Shown here one piece after another: positions 37,036 to 47,153 of a stretch of DNA of 64,000 nt. The translations under genes were made by a program, and so were the position numbers. Numbering within the stretch: position 1 is the first letter of the stretch; every line of letters begins with the position of its first letter. Location: assembly GCF_964204865.1 (NCBI RefSeq), contig NC_135252.1:24821383-24885382 (forward strand), written 5' to 3'. The notes beneath the pieces are model-generated. The model was not told the origin of the DNA, made no database searches, and saw nothing but the letters and a program-made list of their open reading frames with translations. This stretch comes from Styela clava. Lineage: Eukaryota; Chordata; Ascidiacea; Stolidobranchia; Styelidae.

Positions 37036-37079
37036 ATTTTTGCACCCTGAAAATTTAGTATTGTTTAACAAAAGAAGTC

Positions 37080-37101
37080 TGGAGATGCCGGGCATCGATC
37101 C

Positions 37102-37136
<35 letters not shown>

Positions 37137-37152
37137 TATGAGCTACATCCCC
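37080..37152 (-). tRNA. tRNA-Ala-TGC: tRNA-Ala (TGC)
   Basis: Identical to 35516. Confidence 0.92.
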
Positions 37153-37321
37153 CATGCGACTGGCGCATTCGAACCAACGCTATCGAAATGACTGGTGCAT
37201 CAGACCAGCGCCTAAAACGGAATTTGGAATTCTTCATTAAACATTATTAGTTTTCGGGATTTTTCTATTTGAAATATTATATTACAAGTCTTCTCGTGGT
37301 AACAAATTTTGAAAAAAAAAC

Positions 37322-37403
37322 TGGCAGCGGTGGGATTCGAACCCACGCCATTGAAATGACTGGTGCCTAAAACCAGCGCCTTAGACCGCTCGGCCACGTT
37401 ACC
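37322..37403 (-). tRNA. tRNA-Leu-TAG: tRNA-Leu (TAG), one acceptor change
   Basis: Acceptor strand GGTAACG instead of GGTAGCG. Confidence 0.7.
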
Positions 37404-37711
37404 CTACATATGTCAGCATTAATGTATATTATATTTTCATCAACCTATGCAAATAGAATAATATATATGCATACTACGTTGTATAGATGAACCTTAAGCT
37501 TAGCAGTGCGAGTGGAGGGATTAATGTCTTACAATTAAGAGCGGATTCATATCTTTAGTTTTTTATGGTTATTTTGACTTATTGGTTAAAATTATATATC
37601 AATGAAAGACTTTTTCTTAGTGTATATGCGAGAGGTTGGAACGAATTGAACATTTTTTAATTCAAACACAAAAGCACGCTGGAAATTTGTTATTGCTTAA
37701 CTAAAGCAATC

Positions 37712-37733
37712 TGGAGATGCCGGGCATCGATCC

Positions 37734-37768
<35 letters not shown>

Positions 37769-37784
37769 TATGAGCTACATCCCC
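37712..37784 (-). tRNA. tRNA-Ala-AGC: tRNA-Ala (AGC)
   Basis: Identical to 26346. First of a second 85-nt-period pair. Confidence 0.9.
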
Positions 37785-37796
37785 GATGCGACTATG

Positions 37797-37818
37797 TGGA
37801 GATGCCGGGCATCGATCC

Positions 37819-37853
<35 letters not shown>

Positions 37854-37869
37854 TATGAGCTACATCCCC
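37797..37869 (-). tRNA. tRNA-Ala-AGC: tRNA-Ala (AGC)
   Basis: Identical to 26346. Second of the pair. Confidence 0.9.
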
Positions 37870-37970
37870 GATGCGACTATGTTTTTCTTCAAACCTTATT
37901 AGTTTTTAGGATTTTTTTATTTGAATTAATATATTACAAGTTATCGTGGTATCAAAGTTCGAGCAAAAAC

Positions 37971-38052
37971 TGGCAGCGGTGGGATTCGAACCCACGCCAT
38001 CGAAATGACTGGTGCCTTAAACCAGCGCCTTAGACCGCTCGGCCACGCTACC
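37971..38052 (-). tRNA. tRNA-Leu-AAG: tRNA-Leu (AAG)
   Basis: Identical to 35126. Confidence 0.92.
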
Positions 38053-38360
38053 CTGCATATATCAGCGTTGATGTATATTCTATTTTCATCAACATATGCA
38101 AATAGAATAATATGTATGCAAAGTACGTTGTATAGATGAACCTTAAGCTTAGCATTGCGAGTGGTGAGATTTATGTCTGACAATTAGGAGCGGATTTCTA
38201 TCTTTATTTTTTTGTGGTTAGTTTGACTTATTGGGTAAAATTATGAAATAATGAAAGACCTTTTTTGAGTGTATATGCCAGAGGTTGGAACGAATTGAAA
38301 ATATATCCATTAAAACACAAAAGCACCCTGAAAATTTAGTATTGTTTAACAAAAAAAGTC

Positions 38361-38433
38361 TGGAGATGCCGGGCATCGATCCCGGTACCTCGCGCATGCA
38401 AAGCGCGCGATCTACCATATGAGCTACATCCCC
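38361..38433 (-). tRNA. tRNA-Ala-TGC: tRNA-Ala (TGC), D-stem change
   Basis: GAGC of the D-stem reads GATC, breaking one pair. Confidence 0.7.
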
Positions 38434-38443
38434 CATGCGACTG

Positions 38444-38493
38444 TCGGTTTCGAACCAACGCTATCGAAATGACTGGTGCCTTAGACCAGCGCC
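38444..38493 (-). pseudogene. 3'-half tRNA-Leu fragment (recurrent)
   Basis: Keeps the anticodon stem with loop CTAAGGC, the variable arm and a B-box GGTTCGAAACC, but has no D-arm or acceptor 5' strand. It lies about 10 nt upstream of an Ala-TGC gene. The same fragment starts near 40341, 40973, 42157, 42789, 43986, 44618, 45097, 45729, 46913, 47545, 48742, 49374, 50558, 51190, 52387, 53019, 54216, 54848, 56045, 57242, 58782, 58955, 60499, 61131 and 62328, with diverged forms near 35598, 36806 and 37162. Confidence 0.85.
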
Positions 38494-38602
38494 TAAAAAC
38501 GGAATTTGGAATTTTTCATCAAACATTATTAGTTTTCGGGATTTTTCTATTTGAAATATTATATTACAAGTCTTCTCGTGGTAACAAATTTCGAACAAAA
38601 AC

Positions 38603-38684
38603 TGGCAGCGGTGGGATTCGAACCAACGCCATTGAAATGACTGGTGCCTAAAACCAGCGCCTTAGACCGCTCGGCCACGCTACC
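38603..38684 (-). tRNA. tRNA-Leu-TAG: tRNA-Leu (TAG), T-stem mismatch
   Basis: One T-stem base changed (CCAACG instead of CCCACG on the plus strand). Confidence 0.7.
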
Positions 38685-38992
38685 CTCCATATGTCAGCGT
38701 TAATGTATATTCTATTTTCATCAACTTATGCAAATAGAATAATATATATGCATACTACGTTGTATAGATGAACCTTAAGCTTAGCAGTGCGAGTGGAGGA
38801 ATTAATGTCTTACAATTAAGAGCGGATTCATATCTTTAGTTTTTTATGGTTATTTTGACTTATTGGTTAATATTATAGATCAATGAAAGACTTTTTCTTA
38901 GTGTATATGCGAGAGGTTGGAACGAATTGAACATATTTTAATTCAAACACAAAAGCACCCTGGAAATTTATTATTGTTTAACAAAAGTAATC

Positions 38993-39065
38993 TGGAGATG
39001 CCGGGCATCGATGCCGGTACCTCGAGCATGCTAAGCGCGCGCTCTACCATATGAGCTACATCCCA
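38993..39065 (-). pseudogene. tRNA-Ala (AGC), degenerate
   Basis: First acceptor base is T at the join with a spacer block, and T-arm and anticodon-stem bases differ. Confidence 0.65.
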
Positions 39066-39493
39066 TCGTGTAGGTAGCGTAGCCGGGCGTTCTGAAACAT
39101 CTGAAATTTCGTTGACATGTGCAGAGTTTGATGATATTGTTCCCTAGACTCCACGCGTGCCGAGACTGCGCTTCCTTTTAACTGTCCGCTTCCAAGTGTC
39201 TAGTAGTTTAAAACGTGTGAAATCTTGGTTGTGTATTCTAATCTTCAGTAAACGATAACGGTAAAATCGATTCAAAGTTTCAGTGAAAGTAAGTATGACA
39301 TCAAAAGACTTAACTTTGTTTGTGGAACAGGCTTATCGTTGCAGTTGAGATGCGTGTTGCGATAGATTCTCCAGTCGAGGGGCAATCAAGTAAACGCTCC
39401 AAAAATCGAAACGCGTTATCACCTCACTCGAACAATCAACGGTCGACGCGACCCGGACCATGATGTCGCTATAAATTAGAAGACTTATGCAAT
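39066..39493. repeat. Spacer block, full copy
   Basis: About 430 bp of non-tRNA DNA. The minus strand has a 42-codon frame, 39461-39333. The plus strand has a GTAAGTATG donor-like site after an acceptor-like TCTAATCTTCAG. Function unknown. Other copies are listed separately. Confidence 0.8.
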
Positions 39494-39546
39494 CCAGGTA
39501 CCTCGCGCACGCTAATCGCGCGCTCTACCATATGAGATACATCCCC
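39492..39546 (-). pseudogene. Truncated tRNA-Ala
   Basis: Lacks the T-arm and acceptor 3' strand. The anticodon loop is also altered. Confidence 0.75.
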
Positions 39547-39648
39547 GATGCGACTATGTTTTTCATCAAACCTTATTAGTTTTTTAGGATTTTTTTATTT
39601 GAATTAATAAATTACAAGTTATCGTGGTATCAAAGTTCGAGCCAAAAT

Positions 39649-39766
39649 TGGCAGCGGTGGGATTCGAACCCACGCCATCGAAATGACTGGTGCCTTAAAC
39701 CAGCGCCTTAGACCGCTCGGCCTCGCGCATGCTAAGCGCGCGCTCTACCATATGAGCTACATCCCC
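39649..39766 (-). pseudogene. tRNA-Ala/tRNA-Leu fusion
   Basis: 39649-39720 is Leu-AAG without its acceptor 5' strand. It joins at a shared CC directly to 39721-39766, the 5' two-thirds of Ala-AGC. It looks like a non-allelic recombination join between two tRNA genes. Confidence 0.85.
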
Positions 39767-39867
39767 GATGCGACTATGTTTTTCATCAAACCTTATTAGT
39801 TTTTAGGATTTTTTTATTTGAATTAATATATTACAAGTTATCGTGGTATCAAAGTTCGAGCAAAAAT

Positions 39868-39949
39868 TGGCAGCGGTGGGATTCGAACCCACGCCATCGA
39901 AATGACTGGTGCCTTAAACCAGCGCCTTAGACCGCTCGGCCACGCTACC
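39868..39949 (-). tRNA. tRNA-Leu-AAG: tRNA-Leu (AAG)
   Basis: Identical to 35126. Confidence 0.92.
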
Positions 39950-39992
39950 CTGCATATATCAGCGTTGATGTATATTCTATTTTCATCAACAT

Positions 39993-40000
39993 ATGCAAAT
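39993..40000 (-). promoter_or_regulatory. Octamer-like ATTTGCAT upstream of Leu-AAG
   Basis: Lies 44-51 nt upstream of the gene at 39868-39949, inside a conserved flank. The equivalent site is at 40625-40632 for the Leu-TAG gene at 40500-40581, and at the same spacing for the other Leu genes I checked. Confidence 0.45.
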
Positions 40001-40257
40001 AGAATAATATGTATGCATAGTACGCTGTATAGATGAACCTTAAGCTTAGCATTGCGAGTGGTGAGATTTATGTCTGACAATTAGGAGCGGATTTCTATCT
40101 TTATTTTTTTGTGGATATTTTGACTTATTGGGTAAAATTATAAAATAATGAAAGACCTTTTTTGAGTGTATATGCCAGAGGTTGGAACGAATTGAAAATA
40201 TATCCATTAAAACACAAAAGCACCCTGAAAATTTAGTATTGTTTAACAAAAGAAGTC

Positions 40258-40279
40258 TGGAGATGCCGGGCATCGATCC

Positions 40280-40314
<35 letters not shown>

Positions 40315-40330
40315 TATGAGCTACATCCCC
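40258..40330 (-). tRNA. tRNA-Ala-TGC: tRNA-Ala (TGC)
   Basis: Identical to 35516. Confidence 0.92.
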
Positions 40331-40499
40331 CATGCGACTGTCGGTTTCGAACCAACGCTATCGAAATGACTGGTGCCTTAGACCAGCGCTTAAAAACGGA
40401 ATTTAGAATTTTTCATCAAACATTATTAGTTTTCGGGATTTTTCTATTTGAAATATTATATTACAAGTCTTCTCGTGGTAACACATTTTTAAAAAAAAC

Positions 40500-40581
40500 T
40501 GGCAGCGGTGGGATTCGAACCCACGCCATTGAAATGACTGGTGCCTAAAACCAGCGCCTTAGACCGCTCGGCCACGCTACC
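40500..40581 (-). tRNA. tRNA-Leu-TAG: tRNA-Leu (TAG)
   Basis: Identical to 34789; T-run of eight follows. Confidence 0.92.
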
Positions 40582-40889
40582 CTCCATATGTCAGCGTTAA
40601 TGTATATTCTATTTTCATCAACTTATGCAAATAGAATAATATATATGCATACTACGTTGTATAGATGAACCTTAAGCTTAGCAGTGCGAGTGGAGGGATT
40701 ATTGTCTTACAATTAAGAGCGGATTCATATCTTTAGTTTTTTATGGTTATTTTGACTTATTGGTTAAAATTATAAAATAATGAAAGACCTTTTTTGAGTG
40801 TATATGCCAGAGGTTGGAACGAATTGAAAATATATCCATTAAAACACAAAAGCACCCTGAAAATTTAGTATTGTTTAACAAAAGAAGTC

Positions 40890-40911
40890 TGGAGATGCCG
40901 GGCATCGATCC

Positions 40912-40946
<35 letters not shown>

Positions 40947-40962
40947 TATGAGCTACATCCCC
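40890..40962 (-). tRNA. tRNA-Ala-TGC: tRNA-Ala (TGC)
   Basis: Identical to 35516. Confidence 0.92.
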
Positions 40963-41131
40963 CATGCGACTGTCGGTTTCGAACCAACGCTATCGAAATG
41001 ACTGGTGCCTTAGACCAGCGCCTAAAAACGGAATTTGGAATTTTTCATCAAACATTATTAGTTTTCGGGATTTTTCTATTTGAAATATTATATTACAAGT
41101 CTTCTCGTGGTAACACATTTAAAAAAAAAAC

Positions 41132-41213
41132 TGGCAGCGGTGGGATTCGAACCCACGCCTTTGAAATGACTGGTGCCTAAAACCAGCGCCTTAGACCGCT
41201 CGGCCACGCTACC
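41132..41213 (-). tRNA. tRNA-Leu-TAG: tRNA-Leu (TAG), variable-arm change
   Basis: One variable-arm base differs from 34789. Confidence 0.8.
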
Positions 41214-41522
41214 CTCCATATGTCAGCGTTAATGTATATTCTATTTTCATCATTTTATGCAAATAGAATAATATATATGCATACTACGTTGTATAGATGA
41301 ACCTTAAGCTTAGCAGTGCGAGTGGAGGGATTATTGTCTTACAATTAAGAGCGGATTCATATCTTTAGTTTTTTTATGGTTATTTTGACTTATTGGTTAA
41401 AATTATAGATCAATGAAAGACTTTTTCTTAGTGTATATGCGAGAGGTTGGAACGAATTGAACATATTTTAATTCAAACACAAAAGCACGCTGGAAATTTA
41501 TAATTGTTTAACAAAAGTAATC

Positions 41523-41544
41523 TGGAGATGCCGGGCATCGATCC

Positions 41545-41579
<35 letters not shown>

Positions 41580-41595
41580 TATGAGCTACATCCCC
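41523..41595 (-). tRNA. tRNA-Ala-AGC: tRNA-Ala (AGC)
   Basis: Identical to 26346; TTTT follows within 10 nt. Confidence 0.92.
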
Positions 41596-41696
41596 GATGC
41601 GACTATGTTTTTCATCAAACCTTATTAGTTTGTAGGATTTTTTTATTTGAATTAATATATTACAAGTTATCGTGGTATCAAAGTTCGAGCAAAAAT

Positions 41697-41778
41697 TGGC
41701 AGCGGTGGGATTCGAACCCACGCCATCGAAATGACTGGTGCCTTAAACCAGCGCCTTAGACCGCTCGGCCACGCTACC
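41697..41778 (-). tRNA. tRNA-Leu-AAG: tRNA-Leu (AAG)
   Basis: Identical to 35126. Confidence 0.92.
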
Positions 41779-42086
41779 CTGCATATATCAGCGTTGATGT
41801 ATATTCTATTTTCATCAACATATGCAAATAGAATAATATGTATGCATAGTACGTTGTATAGATGAACCTTAAGCTTAGCATTGCGAGTGGTGAGATTTAT
41901 GTCTGACAATTAGGAGCGGATTTCTATCTTTATTTTTTTGTGGTTAGTTTGACTTATTGGGTAAAATTATGAAATAATGAAAGACCTTTTTTGAGTGTAT
42001 ATGCCAGAGGTTGGAACGAATTGAAAATATATCCATTAAAACACAAAAGCACCCTGAAAATTTAGTATTGTTTAACAAAAGAAGTC

Positions 42087-42095
42087 TGGAGATGC

Positions 42096-42130
<35 letters not shown>

Positions 42131-42146
42131 TATGAGCTACATCCTC
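42087..42146 (-). pseudogene. tRNA-Ala (TGC) with T-arm deletion
   Basis: 13 T-arm bases are missing. The same deletion is at 46843-46902 and 50488-50547, so it was copied with its module. Confidence 0.85.
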
Positions 42147-42315
42147 CACGCGACTGTCGGTTTCGAACCAACGCTATCGAAATGACTGGTGCCTTAGACC
42201 AGCGCTTAAAAACGGAATTTGGAATTTTTCATCAAACATTATTAGTTTTCGGGATTTTTCTATTTGAAATATTATATTACAAGTCTTCTCGTGGTAACAC
42301 ATTTTTAAAAAAAAC

Positions 42316-42397
42316 TGGCAGCGGTGGGATTCGAACCCACGCCATTGAAATGACTGGTGCCTAAAACCAGCGCCTTAGACCGCTCGGCCACGCTACC
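42316..42397 (-). tRNA. tRNA-Leu-TAG: tRNA-Leu (TAG)
   Basis: Identical to 34789. Confidence 0.92.
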
Positions 42398-42705
42398 CTC
42401 CATATGTCAGCGTTAATGTATATTCTATTTTCATCAACTTATGCAAATAGAATAATATATATGCATACTACGTTGTATAGATGAACCTTAAGCTTAGCAG
42501 TGCGAGTGGAGGGATTATTGTCTTACAATTAAGAGCGGATTCATATCTTTAGTTTTTTATGGTTATTTTGACTTATTGGTTAAAATTATAAAATAATGAA
42601 AGACCTTTTTTGAGTGTATATGCCAGAGGTTGGAACGAATTGAAAATATATCCATTAAAACACAAAAGCACCCTGAAAATTTAGTATTGTTTAACAAAAG
42701 AAGTC

Positions 42706-42778
42706 TGGAGATGCCGGGCATCGATCCCGGTACCTCGTGCATGCAAAGCGCGCGCTCTACCATATGAGCTACATCCCC
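42706..42778 (-). tRNA. tRNA-Ala-TGC: tRNA-Ala (TGC), anticodon-stem mismatch
   Basis: GCGCG of the anticodon stem reads GCACG, giving a C:A mismatch. Confidence 0.7.
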
Positions 42779-42947
42779 CACGCGACTGTCGGTTTCGAAC
42801 CAACGCTATCGAAATGACTGGTGCCTTAGACCAGCGCCTAAAAACGGAATTTGGAATTTTTCATCAAACATTATTAGTTTTCGGGATTTTTCTATTTGAA
42901 ATATTATATTACAAGTCTTCTCGTGGTAACACATTTTTTAAAAAAAC

Positions 42948-43029
42948 TGGCAGCGGTGGGATTCGAACCCACGCCATTGAAATGACTGGTGCCTAAAACC
43001 AGCGCCTTAGACCGCTCGGCCACGCTACC
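42948..43029 (-). tRNA. tRNA-Leu-TAG: tRNA-Leu (TAG)
   Basis: Identical to 34789. Confidence 0.92.
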
Positions 43030-43338
43030 CTCCATATGTCAGCGTTAATGTATATTCTATTTTCATCATTTTATGCAAATAGAATAATATATATGCATAC
43101 TACATTGTATAGATGAACCTTAAGCTTAGCAGTGCGAGTGGAGGGATTATTGTCTTACAATTAAGAGCGGATTCATATCTTTAGTTTTTTTATGGTTATT
43201 TTGACTTATTGGTTAAAATTATAGATCAATGAAAGACTTTTTCTTAGTGTATATGCGAGAGGTTGGAACGAATTGAACATATTTTAATTCAAACACAAAA
43301 GCACGCTGGAAATTTATAATTGTTTAACAAAAGTAATC

Positions 43339-43411
43339 TGGAGATGCCGGGCATCGATCCCGGTACCTCACGCATGCTAAGCGCGCGCTCTACTATATGA
43401 GCTACATCCCC
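43339..43411 (-). tRNA. tRNA-Ala-AGC: tRNA-Ala (AGC), D-loop G19A
   Basis: ATATGG of the D-loop reads ATATAG, losing a near-invariant G; also a G:U in the anticodon stem. Confidence 0.6.
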
Positions 43412-43512
43412 GATGCGACTATGTTTTTCATCAAACCTTCTTAGTTTTTAGGATTTTTTTATTTGAATTAATATATTACAAGTTATCGTGGTATCAAAGT
43501 TCGAGCAAAAAT

Positions 43513-43594
43513 TGGCAGCGGTGGGATTCGAACCCACGCCATCGAAATGACTGGTGCCTTAAACCAGCGCCTTAGACCGCTCGGCCACGCTACC
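43513..43594 (-). tRNA. tRNA-Leu-AAG: tRNA-Leu (AAG)
   Basis: Identical to 35126. Confidence 0.92.
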
Positions 43595-43902
43595 CTGCAT
43601 ATATCAGCGTTGATGTATATTCTATTTTCATCAACATATGCAAATAGAATAATATGTATGCATAGTACGCTGTATAGATGAACCTTAAGCTTAGCATTGC
43701 GAGTGGTGAGATTTATGTCTGACAATTAGGAGCGGATTTCTATCTTTATTTTTTTGTGGATATTTTGACTTATTGGGTAAAATTATAAAATAATGAAAGA
43801 CCTTTTTTGAGTGTATATGCCAGAGGTTGGAACGAATTGAAAATATATCCATTAAAACACAAAAGCACCCTGAAAATTTAGTATTGTTTAACAAAAGAAG
43901 TC

Positions 43903-43924
43903 TGGAGATGCCGGGCATCGATCC

Positions 43925-43959
<35 letters not shown>

Positions 43960-43975
43960 TATGAGCTACATCCCC
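43903..43975 (-). tRNA. tRNA-Ala-TGC: tRNA-Ala (TGC)
   Basis: Identical to 35516. Confidence 0.92.
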
Positions 43976-44144
43976 CATGCGACTGTCGGTTTCGAACCAA
44001 CGCTATCGAAATGACTGGTGCCTTAGACCAGCGCTTAAAAACGGAATTTAGAATTTTTCATCAAACATTATTAGTTTTCGGGATTTTTCTATTTGAAATA
44101 TTATATTACAAGTCTTCTCGTGGTAACACATTTTTAAAAAAAAC

Positions 44145-44226
44145 TGGCAGCGGTGGGATTCGAACCCACGCCATTGAAATGACTGGTGCCTAAAACCAGC
44201 GCCTTAGACCGCTCGGCCACGCTACC
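44145..44226 (-). tRNA. tRNA-Leu-TAG: tRNA-Leu (TAG)
   Basis: Identical to 34789. Confidence 0.92.
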
Positions 44227-44534
44227 CTCCATATGTCAGCGTTAATGTATATTCTATTTTCATCAACTTATGCAAATAGAATAATATATATGCATACTAC
44301 GTTGTATAGATGAACCTTAAGCTTAGCAGTGCGAGTGGAGGGATTATTGTCTTACAATTAAGAGCGGATTCATATCTTTAGTTTTTTATGGTTATTTTGA
44401 CTTATTGGTTAAAATTATAAAATAATGAAAGACCTTTTTTGAGTATATATGCCAGAGGTTGGAACGAATTGAAAATATATCCATTAAAACACAAAAGCAC
44501 CCTGAAAATTTAGTATTGTTTAACAAAAGAAGTC

Positions 44535-44556
44535 TGGAGATGCCGGGCATCGATCC

Positions 44557-44591
<35 letters not shown>

Positions 44592-44607
44592 TATGAGCTA
44601 CATCCCC
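44535..44607 (-). tRNA. tRNA-Ala-TGC: tRNA-Ala (TGC)
   Basis: Identical to 35516. The Leu-TAG expected next in plus-strand order is absent at the duplication join. Confidence 0.92.
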
Positions 44608-45013
44608 CATGCGACTGTCGGTTTCGAACCAACGCTATCGAAATGACTGGTGCCTTAGACCAGCGCCTAAAAACGGAATTTGGAATTTTTCATCAAACAT
44701 TATTAGTTTTCGGGATTTTTCTATTTGAAATATTATATTACAAGACATATGCAAATAGAATAATATGTATGCATAGTACGCTGTATAGATGAACCTTAAG
44801 CTTAGCATTGCGAGTGGTGAGATTTATGTCTGACAATTAGGAGCGGATTTCTATCTTTATTTTTTTGTGGATATTTTGACTTATTGGGTAAAATTATAAA
44901 ATAATGAAAGACCTTTTTTGAGTGTATATGCCAGAGGTTGGAACGAATTGAAAATATATCCATTAAAACACAAAAGCACCCTGAAAATTTAGTATTGTTT
45001 AACAAAAGAAGTC

Positions 45014-45035
45014 TGGAGATGCCGGGCATCGATCC

Positions 45036-45070
<35 letters not shown>

Positions 45071-45086
45071 TATGAGCTACATCCCC
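45014..45086 (-). tRNA. tRNA-Ala-TGC: tRNA-Ala (TGC)
   Basis: Identical to 35516. Confidence 0.92.
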
Positions 45087-45255
45087 CATGCGACTGTCGG
45101 TTTCGAACCAACGCTATCGAAATGACTGGTGCCTTAGACCAGCGCTTAAAAACGGAATTTAGAATTTTTCATCAAACATTATTAGTTTTCGGGATTTTTC
45201 TATTTGAAATATTATATTACAAGTCTTCTCGTGGTAACACATTTTTAAAAAAAAC

Positions 45256-45337
45256 TGGCAGCGGTGGGATTCGAACCCACGCCATTGAAATGACTGGTGC
45301 CTAAAACCAGCGCCTTAGACCGCTCGGCCACGCTACC
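45256..45337 (-). tRNA. tRNA-Leu-TAG: tRNA-Leu (TAG)
   Basis: Identical to 34789. Confidence 0.92.
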
Positions 45338-45645
45338 CTCCATATGTCAGCGTTAATGTATATTCTATTTTCATCAACTTATGCAAATAGAATAATATAT
45401 ATGCATACTACGTTGTATAGATGAACCTTAAGCTTAGCAGTGCGAGTGGAGGGATTATTGTCTTACAATTAAGAGCGGATTCATATCTTTAGTTTTTTAT
45501 GGTTATTTTGACTTATTGGTTAAAATTATAAAATAATGAAAGACCTTTTTTGAGTATATATGCCAGAGGTTGGAACGAATTGAAAATATATCCATTAAAA
45601 CACAAAAGCACCCTGAAAATTTAGTATTGTTTAACAAAAGAAGTC

Positions 45646-45667
45646 TGGAGATGCCGGGCATCGATCC

Positions 45668-45702
<35 letters not shown>

Positions 45703-45718
45703 TATGAGCTACATCCCC
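45646..45718 (-). tRNA. tRNA-Ala-TGC: tRNA-Ala (TGC)
   Basis: Identical to 35516. Confidence 0.92.
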
Positions 45719-45887
45719 CATGCGACTGTCGGTTTCGAACCAACGCTATCGAAATGACTGGTGCCTTAGACCAGCGCCTAAAAACGGAATTTGGAATTTT
45801 TCATCAAACATTATTAGTTTTCGGGATTTTTCTATTTGAAATATTATATTACAAGTCTTCTCGTGGTAACACATTTAAAAAAAAAAC

Positions 45888-45969
45888 TGGCAGCGGTGGG
45901 ATTCGAACCCACGCCATTGAAATGACTGGTGCCTAAAACCAGCGCCTTAGACCGCTCGGCCACGCTACC
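45888..45969 (-). tRNA. tRNA-Leu-TAG: tRNA-Leu (TAG)
   Basis: Identical to 34789, unlike its duplicate at 41132. Confidence 0.92.
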
Positions 45970-46278
45970 CTCCATATGTCAGCGTTAATGTATATTCTAT
46001 TTTCATCATTTTATGCAAATAGAATAATATATATGCATACTACGTTGTATAGATGAACCTTAAGCTTAGCAGTGCGAGTGGAGGGATTATTGTCTTACAA
46101 TTAAGAGCGGATTCATATCTTTAGTTTTTTTATGGTTATTTTGACTTATTGGTTAAAATTATAGATCAATGAAAGACTTTTTCTTAGTGTATATGCGAGA
46201 GGTTGGAACGAATTGAACATATTTTAATTCAAACACAAAAGCACGCTGGAAATTTATAATTGTTTAACAAAAGTAATC

Positions 46279-46300
46279 TGGAGATGCCGGGCATCGATCC

Positions 46301-46335
<35 letters not shown>

Positions 46336-46351
46336 TATGAGCTACATCCCC
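46279..46351 (-). tRNA. tRNA-Ala-AGC: tRNA-Ala (AGC)
   Basis: Identical to 26346. Confidence 0.92.
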
Positions 46352-46452
46352 GATGCGACTATGTTTTTCATCAAACCTTATTAGTTTGTAGGATTTTTTT
46401 ATTTGAATTAATATATTACAAGTTATCGTGGTATCAAAGTTCGAGCAAAAAT

Positions 46453-46534
46453 TGGCAGCGGTGGGATTCGAACCCACGCCATCGAAATGACTGGTGCCTT
46501 AAACCAGCGCCTTAGACCGCTCGGCCACGCTACC
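46453..46534 (-). tRNA. tRNA-Leu-AAG: tRNA-Leu (AAG)
   Basis: Identical to 35126. Confidence 0.92.
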
Positions 46535-46842
46535 CTGCATATATCAGCGTTGATGTATATTCTATTTTCATCAACATATGCAAATAGAATAATATGTATG
46601 CATAGTACGTTGTATAGATGAACCTTAAGCTTAGCATTGCGAGTGGTGAGATTTATGTCTGACAATTAGGAGCGGATTTCTATCTTTATTTTTTTGTGGT
46701 TAGTTTGACTTATTGGGTAAAATTATGAAATAATGAAAGACCTTTTTTGAGTGTATATGCCAGAGGTTGGAACGAATTGAAAATATATCCATTAAAACAC
46801 AAAAGCACCCTGAAAATTTAGTATTGTTTAACAAAAGAAGTC

Positions 46843-46851
46843 TGGAGATGC

Positions 46852-46886
<35 letters not shown>

Positions 46887-46902
46887 TATGAGCTACATCC
46901 TC
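46843..46902 (-). pseudogene. tRNA-Ala (TGC) with T-arm deletion
   Basis: Same deletion as 42087. Confidence 0.85.
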
Positions 46903-47071
46903 CACGCGACTGTCGGTTTCGAACCAACGCTATCGAAATGACTGGTGCCTTAGACCAGCGCTTAAAAACGGAATTTGGAATTTTTCATCAAACATTATTA
47001 GTTTTCGGGATTTTTCTATTTGAAATATTATATTACAAGTCTTCTCGTGGTAACACATTTTTAAAAAAAAC

Positions 47072-47153
47072 TGGCAGCGGTGGGATTCGAACCCACGCCA
47101 TTGAAATGACTGGTGCCTAAAACCAGCGCCTTAGACCGCTCGGCCACGCTACC
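47072..47153 (-). tRNA. tRNA-Leu-TAG: tRNA-Leu (TAG)
   Basis: Identical to 34789. Confidence 0.92.

Larger units (their letters stand above)
39989..44744. repeat. 4,756-bp tandem duplication, copy 1
   Basis: Repeated as 44745-49500 with only a few differences seen. The join reads TTACAAG then ACATATGC, an abnormal adjacency found nowhere else in the window. Confidence 0.85.

Noticed and set aside
39290-39310. GTAAGTATG-like sequence read on the other strand as a U1 snRNA 5' end
   Set aside because: Only about 7 bases match; no U1 stem-loops or Sm site follow.
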